Origin: Candidatus Poseidoniales archaeon
Lineage (GTDB): Archaea > Thermoplasmatota > Poseidoniia > Poseidoniales > Thalassarchaeaceae
Length of the DNA stretch: 64,000 bases
Assembly: GCA_012964335.1 (NCBI GenBank)
Contig: DTUF01000043.1
Span: 1 to 64,000, forward strand
Direction of reading: 5' to 3'
In this document: positions 1-9,825 of the stretch, one piece after another
Layout of the letters: each line of letters begins with the position of its first letter
How positions within the stretch are numbered: position 1 is the stretch's first letter
Position numbers and translations under genes: made by a program
Notes under the pieces: model-generated
Told to the model about the DNA's origin: nothing
The model's input: only the letters and a program-made list of their open reading frames with translations
Databases searched by the model: none

Positions 1-573
1 GTATGTCCACTGCACATCCTCAAGAAACTGATTGAACCACTTGGTTGAATCTCGTGAGACTTCGGCTCGTTGACGAGGGTTTCTCTTGCAATGAACTTCA
101 GGTTTTCTAGCATCAAATTCCTCGCCACAATCACGACATCTCCATTGATATGGCTTTTTCAGATAGCGAGATAATGGTGGTTCCTTCTTTGCTTTCTCGC
201 CTGCCCCATTCTTGTCACCAGCAGTTTTTTTTGACTTGCTGGCTTTTTCGGATTTTTGTTTCTCCCACTTTTCAGTTTCTTCAACAGCCTCTTCTCGGCG
301 TTTCTGATTAGTGAGTATTAGTGGTGGTTCACCCTTTCCAGTTACAATTACCAGCCCAGGTGCAGGAGTTGAACCAGGCTTTCTCCAAGCCTTAGAGTTG
401 AATGATTCTCCACCTTCAGGAGGCTTTCCGTCTTGCGTATTCCACAATCTGATGAATATTTCATCATCGTCAAGTTCTTCGCGTCTCTTGCCGATTACCC
501 TGCACTCTTCGGTGCGGTTTTCAGCATACCATTTCTTCCATTCATTAAGCGTTGCTTCTATCATTTTCTTCAC
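1..573 (-). CDS. Hypothetical protein with C-terminal zinc-ribbon-like motif, truncated by the left window edge
   Basis: Open minus-strand frame from GTG 573 (or ATG 564) to base 1: MIEATLNEWKKWYAENRTEECRVIGKRREELDDDEIFIRLWNTQDG...YQWRCRDCGEEFDARKPEVHCKRNPRQ. Not in the ORF track because no stop lies inside the window. Confidence 0.7.
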   Translation of the reverse strand, partial: MKKMIEATLNEWKKWYAENRTEECRVIGKRREELDDDEIFIRLWNTQDGKPPEGGESFNSKAWRKPGSTPAPGLVIVTGKGEPPLILTNQKRREEAVEETEKWEKQKSEKASKSKKTAGDKNGAGEKAKKEPPLSRYLKKPYQWRCRDCGEEFDARKPEVHCKRNPRQRAEVSRDSTKWFNQFLEDVQWTY

Positions 574-650
574 TCATGATTGAGCACCGAGGTGCTCTTA
601 TCACTAACTGCTTAGCACTGACACTATTTCAATGGTGTCAATAATTCAAC

Positions 651-2405
651 TCAGATTCTTCTGCGCAGTGCTTCCATCATCTGGTCAGCCTCACCGAGTT
701 TACCTAGGCAGGTGTCAATATCACCCTTGTCAAGCGCTGCAACCGCTTCACCAATCGCCGCTTCGCAGGCGTTTCTTTCAGCATCATTGACCTTGATTCC
801 AGCCGCTTGAAGACGGTCGCGAACCCCTCGCCACTCACCTTGTAAGAATTCTAGTAACTCCATCGCTTCACCAGTTTGAGCGCTCTCAGCATCAAGTTCT
901 CTAGTGATCTTCTCTAACAGCATCGCCGCATGCGACCATTGCTTTTCTTTGCGAGAATTGCCAACTTCTGCCAGTCGGGTATCCCACTCTTTTGCATTAG
1001 CCCAATCGCTCCACTGAGCGACTAATTTCTTGCGATGCCGCCATGCCTTTTGCACTTCAACCATCGCTTCTGCCTCACGCGTGACCTCACGAATAACCGA
1101 GTCCGCCATACCTCTTGCAAGGGAGAAGTTACCTACTTTCAGCGCGTTGCTTGCTTGTTTTATTCTAGCGGCGAAGTCAGTATCATCAATACCGCTAGCA
1201 GCATTTACAGCTCGGCTTGCTTCCTCAACAACTTCCTCAGCTCCTGATTCGGTTTCACCGAGGTTTTCAACATGCTCAGGAACCGCCATCACCAAGCCAG
1301 CGGCTTCTGCTGGTGCTTCTCTTTCTAGCGCCTCTTCAGCATTTTTCACACTGCTAAATAGAGGATCGAATTGCACACCTTCACAACCAGATAGCGCTCT
1401 CTTTGCATCTGATATTGCAGTTTCTGCTTGAGTCCAGAACTCAATAATTTCTCCTGCGTGAGTTTTGGCTTTTCTGAACAACATTTCCGCATCTCTTAGT
1501 GAGCCGAGTTCCATTTCCCTGTCACCTTGCGTCAGAAGTCGCATTGCTTTCTTAGCAGTCGGTGCAATATCATCTGCTTCAGACACGGCTTTTGCAGCAT
1601 CCTCACGAATATCAGTGATATCGCTAGACATTGCCAATGTTCTCTCAATATCATCTTCTGCTAAATGTAGAATTGTCATCGCTTCACTTGGGTCTGTATA
1701 TCCCACCTCTATTGCATTTTGTAGCAGTGAGGCGGCTTGGTCAACTTGAATGCCCTTAGCCCGTAATTCTAGAATACGCAGTTCAAGTGAATCTCTTAAC
1801 TGCTTGAATTTCTTACGTGCTTCTCGGTCAGGATCTTTACCAAATATGTCGAATAGTGCAACTCCGAAAGCGAGTACACAGATTCCTGATGATGTAAGCA
1901 TCACAACGCCTTCCGATAGGTTTGACAACAGTAGTGCAGTGGCTGATGTAGCCCCCAATAGTTGCACCAATCCACGGAACCGAACCGCCTGCAGTGAGCC
2001 GGTCAGAACACTAGTGGAGAATAGGTAACACGACAAGCCAATCAGTCCTAGAAGGCCATGGCCTAATCTCACACTAGTCTCAAGTTCTGCGTCAAAAGAA
2101 GTAACCCCCAGCAACAGCATTGGAGCCCAAGCTGCGGCTGCAAGGGAACCCAATCTTGAGCGGTGTTTTGGTCCATAATCCACAAAGTCTTGCATTGCTA
2201 AAGCCAAAACCATCAGAATAATCCCCGGGCCAAATCTTGGCAGGAATTCTGCTCTGCCATCAATACCTGGCCAGACATACCATGCAGCAGCCATCACCAA
2301 CGAAATCGCTGAAACGATACCTAGAGTTTCCAAACGGTTACGCTGCAGTGCTATTGATTTAGAGAGTATTGAGTCAATGTCCTCAAGCCCCTCAACCTCT
2401 GACAT
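651..2405 (-). CDS. Membrane protein with N-terminal TM cluster and long coiled-coil/helical-repeat cytoplasmic region
   Basis: 584-aa ORF; hydrophobic N-terminal half, then Ala/Glu-rich helical repeats. Confidence 0.75.
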   Translation of the reverse strand: MSEVEGLEDIDSILSKSIALQRNRLETLGIVSAISLVMAAAWYVWPGIDGRAEFLPRFGPGIILMVLALAMQDFVDYGPKHRSRLGSLAAAAWAPMLLLGVTSFDAELETSVRLGHGLLGLIGLSCYLFSTSVLTGSLQAVRFRGLVQLLGATSATALLLSNLSEGVVMLTSSGICVLAFGVALFDIFGKDPDREARKKFKQLRDSLELRILELRAKGIQVDQAASLLQNAIEVGYTDPSEAMTILHLAEDDIERTLAMSSDITDIREDAAKAVSEADDIAPTAKKAMRLLTQGDREMELGSLRDAEMLFRKAKTHAGEIIEFWTQAETAISDAKRALSGCEGVQFDPLFSSVKNAEEALEREAPAEAAGLVMAVPEHVENLGETESGAEEVVEEASRAVNAASGIDDTDFAARIKQASNALKVGNFSLARGMADSVIREVTREAEAMVEVQKAWRHRKKLVAQWSDWANAKEWDTRLAEVGNSRKEKQWSHAAMLLEKITRELDAESAQTGEAMELLEFLQGEWRGVRDRLQAAGIKVNDAERNACEAAIGEAVAALDKGDIDTCLGKLGEADQMMEALRRRI

Positions 2406-2479
2406 CGCTTCGCGACGGCCGCTTCGTTCTCAATAAGGTGCTCCCTACTTGGGTTGAATGATTCCAGAGTAAACACACA

Positions 2480-5287
2480 TCAGAAAGGTGTGTTATCTCT
2501 TTCTTCCCGATTCCTAAACATCAGGTATCCCAAAAGCGAGACTAGAATGACAGCAAAGATTTCGTCGGCCTTCTCAGTCCATGGCGACTTAGGTGAAATA
2601 TCACTTTCAAGAGTGAATGTCCCTCGCTCTCCAGTAACTTGGTCAGTCCAAGTTACTTCAACACTAATCTTCCCGCGTTTATACTCATTTACATCTAAAG
2701 GAAGAATTACTGTTGCTGGCTTATCAGCGGTAGCCTCACCAGAATCCCATTCTCTACCACATTGGTCTAGGTAGCAGGCAGTTACTTTGGCATTGGTTGA
2801 ACCAATGTTGACAATTGTAACTGAGATCATTCCAGAATCTCCGATGACTGGGATTCCATCTACATTGATTTCAACACCGCTGACAGATGCTGCAACTTGT
2901 GGGTCAACTACTGGGTTAGAAATCACCTCGCGAATATTTCCAGACCCGTCCATCGCGTACAATTTTAATTCGTGAGTTCCGACAAACATTTGCGGTAGTG
3001 TGAAAATTCTTGCATCATCCCAAGTACCATTTGTGAGTAATGGGATGTTGTCCAAGAAAATTGCCCATACTGTATTTTCAATGGCGTCTATATCATCAAA
3101 TGAGCGAGTCATATTCAACACAATTTCACTTTCTGCGAATGCTGGATTTAGTGGTCCGATTGGATACCCATCAACCATCACTTCAGCGGTGATGGTTGGA
3201 GGGGTCCCATCTAACATTGTGATATTCCAACTTGTCACATTGCTATTTCCTGCACCATCAGTCAATTCCATCTCTAATGAATAGACAGTCAATTCTCTTT
3301 GCAAATGTCGCTCCTCAACGGACATATGCAACCAATTAACATCATTTCCTTGATTGAATTGGTCTGCAAATCCAATATCATGTTGTTCCCAACCTTCTGA
3401 TTTGTTAGAGCGCCAAATAACGCTGACACCGGCGCCAGAATCATCTTCCGTTTCGGCAATCACAGTAAGAAGAGAGCCAGCCCTGACCTCAAACTCACTA
3501 ACGTCTCCCAAGTAGTGGAAGTAAGGAAGAATATCCCCTCCCGCCTCTTCTGTAGCGTTGATGTTCGCCATTGGCACCTCGCCATCGACATACAAATCAA
3601 TCCACCAATTGGAACTTGCTCCATCCCAGTCACTACAAGTCAGTGTTGCATTGACAACATTGCTGTGTGAATAATTCACAGTCTCTGGAATAAACGTGAA
3701 GGATTCGTTATCAGATTCAGCTTGAATTTCGCCACTTCGCCTTAATTCCCAATGACTTGACAATTCTGACATTCCTGAATCACTGCATTCACTTGTTAAA
3801 GTTACATTTCCGCTCAGTGGAATTGCTAAACCAGGGCGGTCTTCTAAATGGCCATCTGCGATTGGTGCTTGATTAGGCCCTACAGTGACTGTCCACATAC
3901 CCACAGTCGGTGAAAGAGAGCGGTTCACTGTGAATGTTGATTGATTTCCTGTAAGCAGGTCAATTTGAGGACTGTACCTCACCTCCCATCCTGATGGAAG
4001 ATTAACGGTGATAGGAATCGCTTCTAAAGCATCACCACGAATAGGGAACCAGAAAATTCGGCTACTACCGAATGCAGCCTCACCCTGCAACGCTGCTGTT
4101 TCATCCCAACTGTAGTATCCTGCTCCAATGCTGTCATTTTGAGTAATAGAAAAATTAGATCGATTCACAAGCCCATTCAATGGTTGCTCATCAAACAGGA
4201 AAAGATGGTTGCTTTCAACCCACATATTTTCTTCGTGAAACATCGAAAAACCAGACTGTTCACCGAAACCAAGGTTACCATCATGGTTACCAAACCAACG
4301 GTCTATTTGCCCAATTAGTCCGAGTGAGCGTTCAGGGATTTGTGGTGCGCCAAAGTCGGTGGGTATGGTGAAACTCGCTTCCCAAGTCAAGTTGAATGTC
4401 TCTCCTTTTTCCGGAGCGCTCGTCATGTTCAGATACGCCTGCCCTTCCCATTTTGGACTTGGTGCCTCATCTTGATTTGTCAGTAGATTGGTAATGTTGA
4501 ATTGGTCTGAATCATTACTTGTGAGCGGTTGCCCAACTCGGAGCCCACCTTCTGAGTTGTAGATTTTCCATTCACCTTCTGTGGTCCTTGGCAGATATTC
4601 ATCTACTTCCCCAGTCCAATCAATTAACTCCCAATATCCTGATGGATGATGCTCAATGCGCAACACACCGGTATCGCTTGCATTCTCAGGCCATCCAAAT
4701 GTTCGCATTGTACCGTTGTCTGAAATTGCAATTGAATCCTCTCCACTCCAGCCAATCAGTGATGCACTGTTCTCATTTGTTGCTGAAATCCAGCCTGAAC
4801 CGCCATTAGGCACAGCCAAAGTGGCGTTACCTGTTGCATTGAGGGTTGTTTGCAACTCTTCTGTATGCCCTATTAGAGTCAGTGTAATATCGCTTCCAGC
4901 AGTGCCTGAAATGTTGAGAGTTCCATCCAATGGAACCAGTGCGACATCGGTTTCAAAAACATCATCAGCGAATAGGTTAACGAATCCCATTCCACTCGCA
5001 TAATTAGAATGGGTAACTAAGATTCTAACGGGGCCTGCAGGCAGATTATCAAACACAAGTCTACTACCGGCCAAGGTTTCAGGCCCAGCAACCGTTAATC
5101 CAGTCCAAGCGTCAGTAACAGTAACTACTGCGCCTGATAGAGGAAAGCCATTATTGTCTAGAACAATCATGTCAAGGGAAGCAGATGATGTTGACCACGT
5201 TTTAGTTTCTTGATTCTCAAGTGTAGTTGGGTATGTGAGCAAAGTCACACTCAGAATGAATACGAGTAGTAATGCAGTTAGTCGCAA
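2480..5287 (-). CDS. Large secreted/surface protein with Ig-like/CARDB-like domains and C-terminal TM anchor
   Basis: 935 aa; signal peptide MRLTALLLVFILSVTLLT, many N-x-S/T sequons, C-terminal TM IFAVILVSLLGYLMF followed by a short basic tail. Confidence 0.8.
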   Translation of the reverse strand: MRLTALLLVFILSVTLLTYPTTLENQETKTWSTSSASLDMIVLDNNGFPLSGAVVTVTDAWTGLTVAGPETLAGSRLVFDNLPAGPVRILVTHSNYASGMGFVNLFADDVFETDVALVPLDGTLNISGTAGSDITLTLIGHTEELQTTLNATGNATLAVPNGGSGWISATNENSASLIGWSGEDSIAISDNGTMRTFGWPENASDTGVLRIEHHPSGYWELIDWTGEVDEYLPRTTEGEWKIYNSEGGLRVGQPLTSNDSDQFNITNLLTNQDEAPSPKWEGQAYLNMTSAPEKGETFNLTWEASFTIPTDFGAPQIPERSLGLIGQIDRWFGNHDGNLGFGEQSGFSMFHEENMWVESNHLFLFDEQPLNGLVNRSNFSITQNDSIGAGYYSWDETAALQGEAAFGSSRIFWFPIRGDALEAIPITVNLPSGWEVRYSPQIDLLTGNQSTFTVNRSLSPTVGMWTVTVGPNQAPIADGHLEDRPGLAIPLSGNVTLTSECSDSGMSELSSHWELRRSGEIQAESDNESFTFIPETVNYSHSNVVNATLTCSDWDGASSNWWIDLYVDGEVPMANINATEEAGGDILPYFHYLGDVSEFEVRAGSLLTVIAETEDDSGAGVSVIWRSNKSEGWEQHDIGFADQFNQGNDVNWLHMSVEERHLQRELTVYSLEMELTDGAGNSNVTSWNITMLDGTPPTITAEVMVDGYPIGPLNPAFAESEIVLNMTRSFDDIDAIENTVWAIFLDNIPLLTNGTWDDARIFTLPQMFVGTHELKLYAMDGSGNIREVISNPVVDPQVAASVSGVEINVDGIPVIGDSGMISVTIVNIGSTNAKVTACYLDQCGREWDSGEATADKPATVILPLDVNEYKRGKISVEVTWTDQVTGERGTFTLESDISPKSPWTEKADEIFAVILVSLLGYLMFRNREERDNTPF

Positions 5288-5291
5288 TTTC

Positions 5292-6269
5292 TCACTCCCC
5301 CTGTTCGTTAAGCAATAGAGTCGACCCGTGGAAATCAGGGTTTAGTGGAATCAATTTGTTTGCAAGATTTGTAGCAATTTCTTGCTGTACATTTGGTGGT
5401 GTTTGAACTAAAATGAATCCTCCACCACCTGCTCCCAACAGTTTTCCGCCGGTGCAACCAAGTTCCATTAATTGGTCATATAATGTGTCAATTTCAGGGT
5501 TTGAAATCCCATCTGCTAATGTTCTCTTCAACTCCCAAGTGTTGCCCAGAAGTTCACCAATCGCTGAGAAATCGCCGGATTCAATTAGCCCAGACACTTG
5601 CTCTGCTTGTGTTCGCATAGCCTCAAGTTGCTGCATTTTTGATGCGGTGTTCCGGCTTTGTTGTTCAAGAATTGAAGATGCTTTACGAGTCAATCCAGTC
5701 CAGACTAAACAGAAGTTTTCGCCTAAGCTAGAACTTGCTGAGGAATCCAGTGAGATAACATCAACTGATTCATCTGAATTAAATCGAATCTGATTCAATC
5801 CACCAAAAGCGGCTGCATATTGGTCCTGTTTGCCAATTGGCTGTCCCAAGACTTCAATTTCAATGTGACAAGCCTCTTCTGCCAACTGTTGAGCAGTAAC
5901 CTTGCGTCCAGCGTATACGTGCAAAGCGTGGAGTAATCCCACTGTTACTGACGATGAAGAGCCAAGCCCAGTGCCTTGACCAGGAATATCTGCTATAGTG
6001 GTTATTTCAATTCCAGAAGTCACACCTGTTAGCCGCATTGCTTCTCTAACTAATTCGTGTTGAAGATTCTCAAAATCATCAACATTTTCAGTCTGGCTAT
6101 AGGAGACTCTAACTGCATTGTCAAAACGCTTGTTCACTGTGACATAGATGTAGGCATCTAGTGCCATTGAGGTAACCAGCCCACCTTCATCGCTGTTTTT
6201 GTAAAACGCCGGTAAGTCGGTCCCACCACCACAAAACGAAACCCTAACGGGTGTTCTCACTATGAGCAT
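5292..6269 (-). CDS. GHMP kinase, D-glycero-D-manno-heptose-7-phosphate kinase (HddA)-like
   Basis: MLIVRTPVRVSFCGGGTDLPAFY and GQGTGLGSSSSVTVGLLHAL (GHMP motif), LGAGGGGFILV. Start moved from 6284 to the internal Met at 6269. Confidence 0.85.
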   Translation of the reverse strand: MLIVRTPVRVSFCGGGTDLPAFYKNSDEGGLVTSMALDAYIYVTVNKRFDNAVRVSYSQTENVDDFENLQHELVREAMRLTGVTSGIEITTIADIPGQGTGLGSSSSVTVGLLHALHVYAGRKVTAQQLAEEACHIEIEVLGQPIGKQDQYAAAFGGLNQIRFNSDESVDVISLDSSASSSLGENFCLVWTGLTRKASSILEQQSRNTASKMQQLEAMRTQAEQVSGLIESGDFSAIGELLGNTWELKRTLADGISNPEIDTLYDQLMELGCTGGKLLGAGGGGFILVQTPPNVQQEIATNLANKLIPLNPDFHGSTLLLNEQGE

Positions 6270-6383
6270 TGGACAGGGCCACACAAACGGTCTTCTTAAC
6301 TACTTAGTTTAGGTGGTAGATGGTGGTTTCATCGGTCGCAATCAATATGGGTGTGGTGCGACCCGCTTTAGCAGGCGAAGGAG

Positions 6384-7319
6384 ATGGCGGACGACCTCAT
6401 CACCATGGATGACTTGACAAATGAGCAGATTGATGCACTCCTAAAAGATGCTGAAAAACTTCTTCCAGCAGCCAACGGAGAAGTCTATTTACCATTGCTA
6501 GAAGGCAAACTGCTCGGTAATATGTTCTTTGAACCAAGTACTCGTACTCGGATGTCATTTGAGACAGCAATGAAGCGGCTTGGCGGCAATGTCGTCAATC
6601 TCGGCGCCCTCGCATCGTCGTCAGTCACCAAGGGTGAGACGCTTTTCGACACGATGAAGATGGTTGACGGCTATTGTGACGTCGCAGTTCTCCGTCATCC
6701 ACGCCAAGGAGCGGCTCAATATGCAGCCGACGCTTGCAAGATTCCAATCCTAAATGGTGGTGATGGCGCAGGTCATCATCCTACTCAGACTCTGCTTGAT
6801 TTGTTTACCATAAAACAAGCCCATGGCAAACTCAACCTGAACGTTGTGATGGTAGGTGACTTACGCTACGGTCGGACAGTTCACAGCCTTTCACATGCTC
6901 TCTCTCGCTTCGGAGCAAATTTGACTTTCATTGCTCCTCCTGGATTGAGTATGCCAGAAGAGATAATAGAGGATTTGAAAGCCAATGGGTCAAACATCAA
7001 GGTTTCAGAAGATTTGGTGTCAAATCTTCCAACCGCAGATGTAGTTTACATGACTCGAATTCAAAAAGAAAGATTCCCTGATGAAGATGAGTATCTAAAA
7101 GTCGCTGGCATCTACAAATTGAGTCGTAAAGACTTGAAGGATGTCAAAGAATCAATGATTATCATGCACCCTCTTCCTAGAGTTGATGAGATACACCCTA
7201 ATGTCGATAGCACCCCACACGCTGCCTACTTTGACCAAGCATTCAATGGCGTAGTGGCTCGAATGGCCTTACTTTGCTACTTGTTTGGAGTAGACATTCC
7301 TAAGGAGGTGAGTCAGTGA
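6384..7319 (+). CDS. pyrB: Aspartate carbamoyltransferase catalytic subunit
   Basis: FFEPSTRTRMSFETAMKRLGG, HPTQTLLDLFTI, HPLPRVDEI motifs; followed by pyrI. Confidence 0.97.
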   Translation: MADDLITMDDLTNEQIDALLKDAEKLLPAANGEVYLPLLEGKLLGNMFFEPSTRTRMSFETAMKRLGGNVVNLGALASSSVTKGETLFDTMKMVDGYCDVAVLRHPRQGAAQYAADACKIPILNGGDGAGHHPTQTLLDLFTIKQAHGKLNLNVVMVGDLRYGRTVHSLSHALSRFGANLTFIAPPGLSMPEEIIEDLKANGSNIKVSEDLVSNLPTADVVYMTRIQKERFPDEDEYLKVAGIYKLSRKDLKDVKESMIIMHPLPRVDEIHPNVDSTPHAAYFDQAFNGVVARMALLCYLFGVDIPKEVSQ

Positions 7320-7783
7320 CTGAGATGCGCAGAGTTACTGCGATTTGCAATGGCTCAGTAATTGACCATATTCCAGCAGGTGCGGCGTTGAAAGTCCTAC
7401 GCATGCTGAGAATTTCTGGAAAAAGCTCAAATCCAGTTTCACTGGTGATGAACGTTCCATCTGGAAAGTATGGTGCAAAAGATATCATCAAGGTTGAGGA
7501 CCGAGAACTAACTCAAGAAGAACTTGACCGATTAAGCATCATTGCACCACACGCTTCTGTTGCGATTATCCGAAATTATACAGTCGCAAAGAAGCGCTCT
7601 GTAGAGGCTCATAATGAATTAGTAAATGTTGCAAAATGTACATTCTCAAATTGTATCACTCACGGAAATCGTGAGCCACAGTCACATCGATTGACAGTGA
7701 TTTCAGTGGATCCATTGCAATTGCGTTGCCATTACTGTTGTCGTGCACAAGATATGGATGCAATTATTGACAATCTGTTGTGA
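7316..7783 (+). CDS. pyrI: Aspartate carbamoyltransferase regulatory subunit
   Basis: GSVIDHIPAGAALKVLRML N-terminus and CTFSNCITH...LRCHYC zinc site; overlaps pyrB by 4 nt. Confidence 0.96.
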   Translation: MTEMRRVTAICNGSVIDHIPAGAALKVLRMLRISGKSSNPVSLVMNVPSGKYGAKDIIKVEDRELTQEELDRLSIIAPHASVAIIRNYTVAKKRSVEAHNELVNVAKCTFSNCITHGNREPQSHRLTVISVDPLQLRCHYCCRAQDMDAIIDNLL

Positions 7784-7802
7784 GTAATTTCTCTCCAATT
7801 CC

Positions 7803-8165
7803 ATGGATACACTTCTGTTAGACGGTAACTGCGGTTTGTGTAACCGCGGAGCCATGTTTTTGCAGCCGAGGATTTCTCCAAAAAAGTCGCTGAGAATAAT
7901 ACCAATTGAGTCAGAAGAAGGTAAGAAATTGATTTCCACTCTACCAGAAAAGCAACAGAATGCGGATACGGTTTACTTGTTCAAAAACGGTAAACCCTAC
8001 ATACGCTCAGCAGCAATTGTCAGGCTTTCCAATTACTTACGATGGTGGTGGAAGCCAATGTCGTTAACTTGGCTAATTCCTCTACCAATTCGAGATGTTG
8101 TGTATCGATTCATCGCGAAGCGAAGAAAGCGCTGGTTTTCAGCCCCGGATGTCTGCTCATTTTAG
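7803..8165 (+). CDS. DCC-family (DUF393) thiol-disulfide oxidoreductase-like protein
   Basis: LLLDGNCGLCNRGAMFL motif (DxxCxxC). Confidence 0.85.
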   Translation: MDTLLLDGNCGLCNRGAMFLQPRISPKKSLRIIPIESEEGKKLISTLPEKQQNADTVYLFKNGKPYIRSAAIVRLSNYLRWWWKPMSLTWLIPLPIRDVVYRFIAKRRKRWFSAPDVCSF

Positions 8166-8169
8166 AGCA

Positions 8170-9189
8170 TCAATCATTGAGGTCTGATATCCAACCGCGC
8201 ATTTTACACGCCTGACAAATCGGATTACTTGTTGCCTCACCACATCGTTCACAATTGAGCATTCTATCACGTGCCCATTCAGTTGAAAGTGGCGTTCCTT
8301 TAGCTTCTATATGCAATTCCCGAATCGCATCCATTGAGTGAACTAGCCCATGACGTGTACCGGGTACATCTTGCTCCAGCCTAGCAATCATCTCTCTACT
8401 CCTTTGCCGTAAAGCTCCTGGGGCATGTGGGCAATCACCGTGGAAAATTGGCAATTCAGCACCTTGTGCATAAGCGTGAATTTCCTGTTCAGGGATCCAT
8501 CTTAGTGGTACGATTCGTGGGACTAGTCCATCAATTGGGGCCCATGTGTGAGGGGCTAATCTAATCGTCCGGTCTATTTCTCCTTTCTGTAAATTCATTA
8601 GAATAGTTTGTGCAGTGTCATCTAAATTATGGCCAAGTGCCATCCATTCAGCATCAACTCTCCGAGCCAACTCATTCAATCCTTGACGACGGAATACCCC
8701 ACAGTATGAGCAGGCTTTGAGTCCTTTTGCCTCTTTGTTTGCAGAACCCAAATCATCCATCATGTCAACAACTTCGTCCATGCGAGAAAAGTCAAGTTCA
8801 GGATAGGAAATCGTTTCAACTCTAATTCCATAACTACTGGCAAGTTCAAGTGCTTTCACCATTGAAGGGGCTCGGTATCCATCAATACCTTCGTCTACTG
8901 TGCCGGCTACCAATTCAATGTCTCTTCTTGGTCCTAGAATTTTTACCATCATATCAAGCAGTACTGCAGAATCCTTTCCACCAGAAATACATACGAGGAT
9001 TATACTTGGGGTGCCGTCCTCTTTTCGAGCATCTTTAGGGAGTTTGAGTTGTTCCCGCATAGCTTTGGATGTACGTTTACGAATTGAGTCCTCAAGGTGG
9101 AGATGGCAGAGGTGAACTCCACTATACCGTTGATGAATTACCGCTTGGCTTTGACAGCGGCTGCAAGATGCAACAGTGATTGCACTCAT
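8170..9189 (-). CDS. TtcA/TtuA/Ncs6-family tRNA 2-thiolation protein
   Basis: N-terminal CxxC...CxxH zinc motif, ILVCISGGKDSAVLLDMM PP-loop, C-terminal CERCGEATSNPICQAC. Confidence 0.9.
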   Translation of the reverse strand: MSAITVASCSRCQSQAVIHQRYSGVHLCHLHLEDSIRKRTSKAMREQLKLPKDARKEDGTPSIILVCISGGKDSAVLLDMMVKILGPRRDIELVAGTVDEGIDGYRAPSMVKALELASSYGIRVETISYPELDFSRMDEVVDMMDDLGSANKEAKGLKACSYCGVFRRQGLNELARRVDAEWMALGHNLDDTAQTILMNLQKGEIDRTIRLAPHTWAPIDGLVPRIVPLRWIPEQEIHAYAQGAELPIFHGDCPHAPGALRQRSREMIARLEQDVPGTRHGLVHSMDAIRELHIEAKGTPLSTEWARDRMLNCERCGEATSNPICQACKMRGWISDLND

Positions 9190-9250
9190 TAAATTGAGCC
9201 ACTCAGCCGTTTGCTTTCAAATGAGCGTGTAGACTAATTACTAAATATTT

Positions 9251-9278
9251 CAATTGAATTTTACTTTTTCCAATTGAA
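9251..9278. promoter_or_regulatory. Two CAATTGAA direct copies 20 bp apart in intergenic region
   Basis: CAATTGAA at 9251 and 9271 between divergent genes 8170-9189 (-) and 9450- (+). Confidence 0.4.
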
Positions 9279-9399
9279 AATCAAGTCACGGAAAAATTAT
9301 TTTTATTTAGATGAATACAGGGTTCAAAGAAGTTGAAAAAGCACTCCATTATGCTAAAATCTTGATTTTTCAGTTGGCGAATTGATTTTACTACTCAAA

Positions 9400-9418
9400 C
9401 CGGCCCTTTAGGGGCCGG
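9400..9418 (+). promoter_or_regulatory. Leader hairpin CCGGCCC-TTTAG-GGGCCGG
   Basis: Perfect 7-bp inverted repeat ~35 nt upstream of the first candidate start of the next gene. Confidence 0.5.
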
Positions 9419-9449
9419 ACGCGCAAAACCTCTTGAAGGCGTAGGCGAC

Positions 9450-9824
9450 GTGATGTATTTTCAGGGAGTGGACATGCTACAGAGATTACTGGCTACATTC
9501 GGACGCATTGATGGTGTCCAAGCAGCAGCAGTCGTTGATGTAGATATGAATGAAATAGCCACCTTCCTAACTCCAGAATTGAAGGGTTTACAAATCTCAC
9601 ACGGTCTTTCTGATTCTCTAAGAGAGACAGGCCGAGCCGCTTCCCAAGCTAGTCTGGGCGAGTTACAACAATTCTGGGTAGAATCAGAATCGGGTAATTT
9701 GATCCTCGCCCCCCTCTCAGGAGGATTCACTCTCTTTGTCTCTAGTCAAGGTACATCCAATATTGGCAGGCTAAGACATGAAGTGCAAGCGAGAACGAGT
9801 GTAATAGAGGATTTACTGAGGTGA
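9450..9824 (+). CDS. Roadblock/LC7-like small protein
   Basis: 124 aa; MLQRLLATFGRIDGVQAAAVVDVDM...GNLILAPLSGGFTLFVSSQGTSNIGRLRHEV resembles Roadblock/LC7 folds. Start could be 9450, 9453 or 9474. Confidence 0.6.
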   Translation: MMYFQGVDMLQRLLATFGRIDGVQAAAVVDVDMNEIATFLTPELKGLQISHGLSDSLRETGRAASQASLGELQQFWVESESGNLILAPLSGGFTLFVSSQGTSNIGRLRHEVQARTSVIEDLLR

Positions 9825-9825
9825 T

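Noticed and set aside
1030-2028. Antisense ORFs opposite the 651-2405 gene
   Set aside because: Low-complexity Ser/Ala/Ile-rich translations mirror the sense coding frame; no recognisable domain.
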